From an uncultured Eubacteriales bacterium (lineage in GTDB: Bacteria > Bacillota > Clostridia > Oscillospirales > Butyricicoccaceae): a stretch of DNA of 5,978 nucleotides. The notes below the pieces were generated by a model. The model had not been told where the DNA came from, made no database searches, and saw only the letters and a list, made by a program, of their open reading frames with translations. Position 1 is the first letter of the stretch. Each line of letters starts with the position of its first letter. Shown here in pieces: positions 1 to 4,798 of this stretch. The translations under genes were made by a program, and so were the position numbers. Where the stretch lies: positions 1-5,978 of the forward strand of contig CAJUIK010000075.1 in assembly GCA_910585875.1 (NCBI GenBank), written 5' to 3'.

Positions 1-288
1 GGCCACCTGTTCACCTCTCAAGGCATTTTGAATATCAAAAACGCCAAATATCAGTTGGACGACGGCCCTATCGACTCAAAATGTCAATGCCCAGTATGTC
101 AAAGTTACTCCCGAGCTTATCTGCGGCATCTGTTCAAGGCCGAAGAGATGCTGGCCATGCGTTTTTCCGTTCTCCACAATTTGTATTTTTATAACCGTTT
201 GATGGAGCAAATCCGGGACGCTCTGGACCAAGGCCGCTTCCAGGCCTTCCGGCAGGAAAACTCCGAAAAGCTGGGCAAACGAATTTAA
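1..288 (+). CDS. tgt: Queuine/preQ1 tRNA-guanine transglycosylase, C-terminal part (5'-truncated by window)
   Basis: Tgt exchanges guanine at position 34 of GUN-anticodon tRNAs for preQ1 in bacteria, a step in queuosine synthesis. The frame is open from base 1, so the gene begins outside the window; 95 residues are visible, ending in TAA. They match the end of the TIM-barrel and the zinc subdomain: GHLFTSQGILNIKN, then PIDSKCQCPVC, then SRAYLRHL, then HNL. The zinc ligands are Cys28, Cys30, Cys33 and His59 of the visible part; the 31-residue distance from first Cys to His equals that in the known enzymes (Cys318/His349 in Zymomonas numbering). The C-terminus is normal in length. yajC follows on the same strand, a frequent pairing in bacteria, but has its own promoter-like sequence. 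The family call is secure. Confidence 0.96.
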   Translation, partial: GHLFTSQGILNIKNAKYQLDDGPIDSKCQCPVCQSYSRAYLRHLFKAEEMLAMRFSVLHNLYFYNRLMEQIRDALDQGRFQAFRQENSEKLGKRI

Positions 289-291
289 TTC

Positions 292-320
292 TTGCCAGCG
301 GAAGAAAAATACAGTATACT
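292..320 (+). promoter_or_regulatory. Sigma-70/SigA-type promoter for yajC
   Basis: TTGCCA (292-297) and TATACT (315-320) are separated by exactly 17 bases, a good match to TTGACA-17-TATAAT. The predicted transcript would start about 40 bases before the yajC ATG. No terminator was seen between tgt and this site, so yajC may also be reached by readthrough from tgt. Confidence 0.6.
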
Positions 321-322
321 GT
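311..322. repeat. Perfect 12-bp palindrome over the yajC -10 box
   Basis: ACAGTATACTGT reads identically on both strands and covers the TATACT -10 element. Its position is where a repressor dimer would block RNA polymerase, but I cannot assign a regulator. A chance palindrome containing TATA is possible. Confidence 0.4.
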
Positions 323-368
323 TGTTTTACAACCCTGAAATTTGTTCAATTACAAGGAGGACACGACC

Positions 369-644
369 ATGACGGAATGGACTGCGTATATCTGGATCGG
401 CGCCACGATGGTGCTGTTTTATTTCCTGCTGATTATGCCTCAGAAAAAGCGGGAGAAAAAGGATCGAATACTCCGCAACTCTCTGGAAGCTGGGGACCAT
501 ATCGTCACCATCGGCGGCATTGTGGGTAAGATTCTGGTGGTCAAGGATGAGGAAATCACCATCGAAACCGGCGCGGACCGCACGAAGCTGACGCTGAAAA
601 AATGGTGCGTACAGTCCAAAGAAGCCTCTGCGGACGGCGAATAA
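369..644 (+). CDS. yajC: YajC, Sec translocase accessory membrane protein
   Basis: YajC associates with SecDF and the SecYEG channel at the cytoplasmic membrane. The 91-residue product shows the family layout. A short N-terminus is followed by one membrane helix (about residues 7-22) ending in LLIMPQKKREKK, with positive charges on the cytoplasmic side. Then comes the conserved soluble part GDHIVTIGGIVGKI (about 42-55), followed by an ETGADRTKLTLKKW stretch. The ATG at 369 is chosen because AAGGAGG lies at 354-360, eight bases upstream. A TTG at 342 in the same frame would add nine residues but would lie upstream of that site. The gene follows tgt and precedes another small membrane protein. 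secD/secF are not in the window. Confidence 0.95.
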   Translation: MTEWTAYIWIGATMVLFYFLLIMPQKKREKKDRILRNSLEAGDHIVTIGGIVGKILVVKDEEITIETGADRTKLTLKKWCVQSKEASADGE

Positions 645-663
645 CAAAAACGCGCATCAAACA

Positions 664-717
664 AAAACCTCTGGCATAAGTATCGAGTATGATACTGAGA
701 TGCCGGAGGTTTTCTTT
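664..717 (+). terminator. Long hairpin with T-rich tail between yajC and the next gene; contains that gene's SD
   Basis: Bases 664-677 pair with 700-713 (14 bp, one G:U). Inside this, AGTATC (679-684) pairs with GATACT (691-696) over a six-base loop. The right arm runs into a T-rich tail (710-717), so it looks like an intrinsic terminator for yajC. The same right arm carries GGAGG (705-709), the only good ribosome binding site for the ATG at 718, so the folded RNA would also hide that site. The left arm begins with an A-run, so the structure could also stop transcription in the opposite direction. Confidence 0.65.
705..709 (+). promoter_or_regulatory. Ribosome binding site that decides the 718 start, buried in a hairpin stem
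   Basis: GGAGG is eight bases from ATG 718, an ideal distance. The earlier in-frame ATG at 700 lies inside the hairpin with no site before it. CCTCT at 668-672 pairs with this GGAGG. Confidence 0.7.
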
Positions 718-1104
718 ATGACGATGCAATCCGAGAAGCGCGGAGGCGCCCAAGCCCTGCTGCCGGTTGTCCAGGCTGCGGCGGCCGGGTTGGGGTTGGT
801 TTTGGTTCTGCTGCTGCTGGGGGCGATTTTGCTCTCCAGCGGAGCGCTGCCTCCAGGGTGGCTGAAGGTCTGTCCCTATATCGCCTTGGCCGGCGGGGGG
901 ATTTGCTGCGGCGTCTGCGCCGCCAGATGCCCCAAACGCCTGTATGGCGCTTTGGCCGGCGGGCTGCTGATGGCGCTGATTCTGCTGGCCTTGGGGTTTT
1001 TGTTTGTCCAAACAGACTTCTCGCCGGTTCAAGCTGGACTAAACCTGGCGATTCTGTTGGCGGCCGCGGCGGCGGGCAGCGTGGCGGCGGCTCTGTTTCG
1101 ATAG
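718..1104 (+). CDS. Small four-helix membrane protein, TIGR04086 / YrzE-like
   Basis: This is a 128-residue, strongly hydrophobic protein of unknown function. Four membrane helices can be seen at about residues 14-43, 51-69, 75-97 and 106-127. Basic residues at the N-terminus (EKR) and after helix 2 (RCPKR) suggest both ends face the cytoplasm. Size, topology and position directly after yajC fit the TIGR04086 family of Firmicutes (YrzE in B. subtilis). The assignment rests on architecture and context, since the family has little motif conservation. Helix 2 holds several cysteines (VC, ICCGVC, RC), which is unusual but may only reflect composition. The start at 718 is preferred over ATG 700 because of the GGAGG at 705-709. 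An intrinsic terminator follows 15 bases after the TAG stop. Confidence 0.75.
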   Translation: MTMQSEKRGGAQALLPVVQAAAAGLGLVLVLLLLGAILLSSGALPPGWLKVCPYIALAGGGICCGVCAARCPKRLYGALAGGLLMALILLALGFLFVQTDFSPVQAGLNLAILLAAAAAGSVAAALFR

Positions 1105-1118
1105 CGCCGGGGAAGGGG

Positions 1119-1151
1119 AGAGGAGCGGCATTTTTGCCGCTCCTCTTTTTT
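1119..1151 (+). terminator. Strong intrinsic terminator ending the tgt-yajC block
   Basis: AGAGGAGCGGCA (1119-1130) pairs perfectly with 1135-1146 over a TTTT loop (12-bp stem), followed by a T-run at 1146-1151. On the minus strand the stem is followed by C-rich sequence, so it works best for plus-strand transcripts, though it lies just past the end of the convergent M14 gene. Confidence 0.9.
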
Positions 1152-1180
1152 GCGCTTATTCTTCAGAATTTCGGTTTCGC

Positions 1181-3682
1181 CTATTTGTACAGCGCGTTGA
1201 ACAGCATCTTGAAGGTTCCATGGGTCTGGCAGCGGTGCTGGGGCGCAAAGCCATAGAGCACCACGTCGCCTTTGCCACACTGGGCCCGGACCAGAGCCGG
1301 AGTGCCGGCCACGAGCTGTTCGCCGGTCAGTAGGCCGCTTTGCAGCACGTCCTGCTTAACATAGGAAGCCGCAGCCTCAAACTGATGGGCGTTGAACTTT
1401 TCAGCGATTTCCAGCACAGGGCCGTCCCAATGGAAAACCAGGGCTCGCTCGGGCATACCGTAGCACAGAGGGTTCTGATTGTCCACCTGCACCCGAAGAG
1501 TGGAGCCATGGGTATTGAACTCAGTGAGCTTTTTGCCCGCCGCCAGGTTTTTCACCTTCAGCTGGCAAGCCTTGATGGCGAAATCGCAGGATTTGTTGAA
1601 CGCCAGCAGGCGGCCGCCGTTCTGCACGAAGGCGCGGACAGCTTCCAAGCCCTCCTGGCCCAAGCCGCTTTCCTTTTCAGGGGGCTGCTGGCCTACATAT
1701 TGCATCATACCCTCGAATTTGGGTGTGTCCTTGTAATATTTAGGGCCATAGAGCATCTCGTATTGATCGCTGGGCAAGATCAGCACGTCGAACTCCTTCA
1801 GCTTGCCGCCCAAAATGTCCGCGTCCATGACGGTGGTATATTCGTAGCCCATCCGGTCGAAGAGCAGGCGGGTCCAGCCCTCGTCGGCGTTGCCGGTGTA
1901 ATAACGCTGGTACATGGCGATTTTCACCGGCTGGATTGCAAACATTTTGTCATAGGGCTTGTCCACTGTGCGCACGGCGGCCTGGGTTTCATCGATAATC
2001 CGGCTGATTTCGGCAGCGTCGCCTTCCACATAGAAATCCCGCCAGGGGCAGGCCTCGATGCGGGAAACCTTGTAGCCCTTTTGCAGCAGCAGATTGACGG
2101 CATGATAGCCGGCGTTTTCCTTGGCGGAAATCACATAACCGGCGGCTTTGGGCAGGTTGGCGGGCGCCGGCGCCTGGACGGCCTCCAACTTTTCAAACTT
2201 GCCCTCTGTGGGAGCGCCGGCGGGCAGGACGTTGACGCCCATATATTCGGCCACCGTGTCGCTGGCGGTGTCGAAGGCGGTGAAAGCTCCCGCCAGATCC
2301 CGGGTCCAGAAATTATCGGGATACAGGGTGCGTCCCAACAGGTTCATCACCACGCCCATTTTGGGCTGAGCCAAGGGAACCACATAGGTTCCGGCGGGGT
2401 ATTTGACCTGGCCGACCTGGAACTCTTCCGCCGCTTGGCGAACCTCGACGCCCTGGTTCAGCAGGATATTCAGCAGGCCCCGCAGCGCGCCCTTGTCAAA
2501 TTGGTCGGCGGGGATGATAAAGGCTTTTTCCTGACTATCTGCGCCCCGTTGAGTCTGGCGCAGGGCCTTTTGAGTCATATTGAAGAGGATCTGTTGGCGG
2601 TTTTTGGCCATTGTATCCAACACGGCGTAGGCCGCGCAGTACTGGCGCTTGACAATATCGCCCAGACGCCACCAGCCGCCGGGCCAGGGGTGGGTAAAAT
2701 GAACCTGCTGGCCATAGAAGGGAGTGGATTTATCGTGGTTGCCCTCCAGCTGCTCGGGGCGGATGTAGAGGGGGGTGGCCAGCTTGGCGTTGGCGCTTTC
2801 GCTGAGCATACCGGCGATGTTGTGGCTGTTGGTGATCCAGTGATAACCATAGTGGCCCCAGCCGGGGAATTGGGACATCATCGAAGCGCCAGTCAGCTCC
2901 TCCTGCTCCATGCGGTAGCACATATTGGCGCCGTAAAGGGAGAGCTCATTGTAAACCAGAGGGTCGGTATAGGGCCGCACCGGGTTTTTATAAGGCGGCA
3001 CAAAGATGCGAGCGCCATAGCTGCCCATATGGTGGTGGTCAAAATAAGACTGGGGCGTCCATTCTTTGAAGAGGATATCGCCCATATACTTGGATTCCAC
3101 GATATTGTGGGCAAAAGCGTCCCGGTTGTTGTCGTGGCCGGTGTATTTGTGGTAAAGGGACGGATAGTTGCAGCCCTCATACGGGGTGTCCAGGGTGGAG
3201 TTATACCAATCTGTGACCATAATCTGGCCGTCCGGGTTGAAGCAGGGAACCATCACCAGAACCACATTCTCCAGGATATTCAGAATCTCCTGGCTGTCGC
3301 CAGTCAGCAGGTCGTAAGCCAGCTTGGGCGCCATCTGGGTTCCGCCGATTTCCGTGGCGTGCAGGCTCATGCTCTGAACGCTGACGGCTTTGCCTTTTTG
3401 CGTCAGGCCCTGAATCTCCTCTTGAGAGAGACCCCGGGGATCGGCGATGGTTTGGTTGATTTGGCGGATTTCTTCCAGATGAGCGAAATTTTCAGGGGAG
3501 GTGATAATCACCTTCAAAAAGGGGTTGCCCTCTGTGGAGGGGCCCATCTCCGTCACCTGAATCCGGTCGGATTGCTGATCCAACAGCTTATAATACTCCA
3601 CAATTTTGTCCCACCGGGCGATCTTGCGATCCTCGCCCAGCGTGAAGCCAAAAAAGGATTCAGGGGATGTGATCTTTTGCAT
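1181..3682 (-). CDS. M14-family zinc carboxypeptidase-like protein with C-terminal glutamine-amidotransferase-like domain
   Basis: 833 residues. The N-terminal half (about 25-350) is a peptidase M14 domain: zinc ligands in HATE (His108, Glu111), the NPDG turn (149-152), NNRD (185-188) for substrate binding, DHHHMGSYGARIF (215-227) with the third zinc ligand, and MLSESANAKLATP (292-304) with the probable catalytic Glu295. The middle (about 385-580) is a less characterised linker. Residues about 585-830 resemble a class-I glutamine amidotransferase-like fold (VKIAMYQRYY, FDVLILPSDQ, VRAFVQNGGRLLAFN, VVLYGFAPQHR), without a clear Cys-His-Glu triad. There is no signal peptide or membrane helix, so a cytoplasmic protein is expected. 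Large M14 proteins of this layout are known, with uncertain substrates; a role in peptide degradation is inferred. The gene stands alone, converging on the terminator at 1119-1151. An upstream extension to 3739 (19 residues) is rejected because of the ribosome binding site before 3682. Confidence 0.9.
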   Translation of the reverse strand: MQKITSPESFFGFTLGEDRKIARWDKIVEYYKLLDQQSDRIQVTEMGPSTEGNPFLKVIITSPENFAHLEEIRQINQTIADPRGLSQEEIQGLTQKGKAVSVQSMSLHATEIGGTQMAPKLAYDLLTGDSQEILNILENVVLVMVPCFNPDGQIMVTDWYNSTLDTPYEGCNYPSLYHKYTGHDNNRDAFAHNIVESKYMGDILFKEWTPQSYFDHHHMGSYGARIFVPPYKNPVRPYTDPLVYNELSLYGANMCYRMEQEELTGASMMSQFPGWGHYGYHWITNSHNIAGMLSESANAKLATPLYIRPEQLEGNHDKSTPFYGQQVHFTHPWPGGWWRLGDIVKRQYCAAYAVLDTMAKNRQQILFNMTQKALRQTQRGADSQEKAFIIPADQFDKGALRGLLNILLNQGVEVRQAAEEFQVGQVKYPAGTYVVPLAQPKMGVVMNLLGRTLYPDNFWTRDLAGAFTAFDTASDTVAEYMGVNVLPAGAPTEGKFEKLEAVQAPAPANLPKAAGYVISAKENAGYHAVNLLLQKGYKVSRIEACPWRDFYVEGDAAEISRIIDETQAAVRTVDKPYDKMFAIQPVKIAMYQRYYTGNADEGWTRLLFDRMGYEYTTVMDADILGGKLKEFDVLILPSDQYEMLYGPKYYKDTPKFEGMMQYVGQQPPEKESGLGQEGLEAVRAFVQNGGRLLAFNKSCDFAIKACQLKVKNLAAGKKLTEFNTHGSTLRVQVDNQNPLCYGMPERALVFHWDGPVLEIAEKFNAHQFEAAASYVKQDVLQSGLLTGEQLVAGTPALVRAQCGKGDVVLYGFAPQHRCQTHGTFKMLFNALYK

Positions 3683-3690
3683 ATAACTGA

Positions 3691-3697
3691 CCTCCTT
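3691..3697 (-). promoter_or_regulatory. Ribosome binding site fixing the M14 gene start at 3682
   Basis: On the minus strand AAGGAGG lies eight bases before the ATG at 3682-3680. The more distal in-frame ATG at 3739 sits inside the structured leader and has no comparable site. Confidence 0.9.
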
Positions 3698-3716
3698 GTG
3701 TCCATATCTCTGGCGG

Positions 3717-3761
3717 TTTGCGCAAAAAAAACGGCGCAAAAGGAAAGGACGGCCCTTCCCT
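3717..3761 (-). promoter_or_regulatory. Structured 5' leader of the M14 gene (two hairpins)
   Basis: On the minus strand the first hairpin pairs 3754-3761 with 3741-3748 (8 bp, one G:U, loop of five) and is followed by TTT. The second pairs TTTGCGC (3740-3734) with GCGCAAA (3723-3717) around a loop holding a run of eight T. The first would lie at the very 5' end of an RNA started from the promoter at 3768-3796. It could stabilise the mRNA or act as a weak attenuator. No known riboswitch is recognised. Confidence 0.4.
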
Positions 3762-3767
3762 AATCTG

Positions 3768-3796
3768 AGGATAGCACAACTTTACACAAAAAACAA
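3768..3796 (-). promoter_or_regulatory. Candidate SigA-type promoter for the M14 gene
   Basis: On the minus strand TTGTTT (3796-3791), a 17-base spacer, then TATCCT (3773-3768), preceded by TGC (an extended -10, TGnTATCCT). The -35 is weak (3 of 6) but the extended -10 compensates. The predicted leader is about 80 bases. Confidence 0.45.
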
Positions 3797-3833
3797 TCGC
3801 AAAACAAAAGAAAATTTATTGAATCTGCTTATT

Positions 3834-3861
3834 GGCCTCGATATGATCCCAAGGCGAGGCC
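3834..3861. repeat. Inverted repeat, 7-bp GC-rich arms
   Basis: GGCCTCG (3834-3840) and CGAGGCC (3855-3861) flank 14 bases. It lies upstream of the M14 promoter and outside its predicted RNA, so a DNA operator is more likely than an RNA element. Function unknown. Confidence 0.4.
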
Positions 3862-3898
3862 GTCCACTCAAAAGAGGGGAGGGAAAGCCATTTTGAAG

Positions 3899-3921
3899 AA
3901 TTTCTATCAAGTTTAGAAATT
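3899..3921. repeat. Inverted repeat, 8-bp AT-rich arms
   Basis: AATTTCTA (3899-3906) and TAGAAATT (3914-3921) flank seven bases; pairing extends by two more positions if one G:U is allowed. It marks the left edge of the AT-rich stretch. It could be a regulator site; too AT-rich for a good terminator. Confidence 0.4.
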
Positions 3922-3996
3922 TTAATAATAAAATAGGATGATTCTATCTGTAATAATCTAAAATTCAGGTTTTTTGAAGTATAATAATCCATAGAT

Positions 3997-4024
3997 TTAA
4001 GTTTACATAATTAAGTTTACATAA
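3997..4024. repeat. Perfect tandem duplication of a 14-bp unit resembling the XerD arm of dif
   Basis: TTAAGTTTACATAA occurs twice back to back (3997-4010, 4011-4024). On the minus strand each copy contains TTATGTAAACT, identical over 11 bases to the XerD-binding half of the B. subtilis dif site as I recall it. No XerC arm at the required 6-base spacing is seen beside either copy, so this is not a complete dif site. The repeats are about 775 bases before the xer-type gene. They could also be binding sites for an unrelated regulator. Confidence 0.6.
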
Positions 4025-4060
4025 ATAATCTGTCTTTTTCGTGATTTTTTCTGAAAAAAC

Positions 4061-4089
4061 TTGCCTTTTGGGGCAAAGACCGATATAGT
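4061..4089 (+). promoter_or_regulatory. Candidate SigA-type promoter for the spoIIM-like/xer pair
   Basis: TTGCCT (4061-4066) and TATAGT (4084-4089) are separated by exactly 17 bases. TTGCC (4061-4065) also pairs with GGCAA (4072-4076), so the -35 lies in a small inverted repeat. The leader would be about 75 bases. Confidence 0.55.
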
Positions 4090-4123
4090 GGATGGTAGTA
4101 AAAAAGCGCTCGAGCCCTTTGAC

Positions 4124-4153
4124 GGCATATCCCATCGAGGACAGGCATAGGGA
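4124..4153 (+). promoter_or_regulatory. Weak SigE-like (sporulation) promoter candidate
   Basis: GGCATATC (4124-4131), a 14-base spacer and CATAGGGA (4146-4153) resemble the sporulation SigE pattern (-35 ending in CATATT, -10 CATACAAT). The -35 is good, but only CATA of the -10 fits. Transcription would begin at about 4160, right at the Shine-Dalgarno sequence, which argues against it. It is noted because spoIIM is SigE-dependent in B. subtilis. Confidence 0.25.
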
Positions 4154-4171
4154 TAGGCTGAGGTGAGCGCA

Positions 4172-4777
4172 ATGACGAATTATTTTGCCAGAGCAAAAAC
4201 CCAGCCCCATCAGACCACCGGATGGCTGGCGCCGCTGGCGGCCTGCCTGACGGCTGGCGCAGGGTTGGGGGCCTTTTATGTTGCCAAATGGGGCGGCGGC
4301 CCAGACCTAGCCGCTTATCTGGAAAACATGGCTTATGGCGGCCGGCTTCGGCTGTTTTTCTCCCTGCTCTTCCGCCAGCTGATGTATTTGGTCCCCCTGT
4401 TTCTATGCGGCTATTTTCGCTGGGGTATGGGCGCGGCCGCTCTGATTTTTGGAGTCAAAGGCTTTTTTGCCGCCCGTTTGGCGGCGGCTTTTTTGCAGAC
4501 TTACGGCGGCAGGGGATACGCCGCGCTGATGGCGGCCTGTTTCGTCCAATCGTTTTGCAGCGTCTTTTGTATGCTGCTGCTGGGCTGCCGGGCCATGAAG
4601 CTGTGCGCCGCCCGACGGACTATCCCCAGAGGAAGGCGGCGGTTTCTGCGTCTGCCGGCAGACCCGGCCTATCATGCCGCCGGAGTCGCCTGTTTTCTGC
4701 TGTGTCTGGCTTGTTCGCTGGCCGGATCGCTGCTGACGCCGCCTCTGAGCAGGGCTGCTTTGGCGCTGATTGGTTGA
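4172..4777 (+). CDS. Five-helix membrane protein, probable SpoIIM-like (stage II sporulation protein M)
   Basis: SpoIIM is part of the SpoIIDMP peptidoglycan-remodelling machine that drives engulfment during sporulation. This 201-residue protein has about five membrane helices: 18-38, 61-81, 84-108, 115-139 and 168-188. The central pattern LFFSLLFRQLMYLVPLFLCG followed by GVKGFFAARLAAAFLQTYGGRG recalls the SpoIIM F..SL..N..-G-KGF..G pattern, with Lys96-Gly-Phe retained. A basic loop (RRTIPRGRRRFLR, about 148-160) precedes the last helix. Size, topology and position immediately before xer all fit SpoIIM, but similarity is weak and the usual Pro-Gln pair after KGF is not obvious, so no symbol is given. 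ATG 4172 is chosen because GAGGTGA (4160-4166) precedes it; a GTG at 4163 falls inside that site. The stop is TGA, 21 bases before the next start and in the same frame. Confidence 0.55.
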   Translation: MTNYFARAKTQPHQTTGWLAPLAACLTAGAGLGAFYVAKWGGGPDLAAYLENMAYGGRLRLFFSLLFRQLMYLVPLFLCGYFRWGMGAAALIFGVKGFFAARLAAAFLQTYGGRGYAALMAACFVQSFCSVFCMLLLGCRAMKLCAARRTIPRGRRRFLRLPADPAYHAAGVACFLLCLACSLAGSLLTPPLSRAALALIG

Positions 4778-4798
4778 GACCGCAAGGAGGGAGGCTGG

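Larger units (their letters stand above)
3797..4060. other. Gene-free, AT-rich divergent intergenic region
   Basis: No convincing gene was found here. Composition changes sharply: about 3890-4060 is mostly A and T, while flanking genes are GC-rich. The region holds two inverted repeats, a tandem 14-bp repeat, an isolated perfect TATAAT (3980-3985) without a matching -35, three copies of TAATAATC or close variants (3951-3958, 3982-3989, 4024-4030), and TTTTTT-CTG-AAAAAA (4045-4059). A minus-strand reading frame across 3965-4210 has no ribosome binding site or recognisable domain. This may be simply a divergent promoter region, or a recombination or protein-binding site. Confidence 0.5.

Noticed and set aside
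342..368. TTG start nine codons upstream for YajC
   Set aside because: It lies before the AAGGAGG at 354-360, which is ideally placed for ATG 369.
1340..3763. An 807-codon open frame on the plus strand, antisense to the M14 gene
   Set aside because: Its codons are the exact reverse complements of the M14 codons. It is open only because the M14 gene avoids TTA, CTA and TCA codons over this span. It has no recognisable domain or good start site, whereas the minus strand has full M14 motifs.
3997..4041. Complete dif site
   Set aside because: Neither XerD-arm-like copy has a XerC-arm-like sequence at six-base spacing.
3965..4210. 81-codon minus-strand frame in the intergenic region
   Set aside because: It overlaps the start of the spoIIM-like gene, has no ribosome binding site, and shows no domain or coding-like composition.
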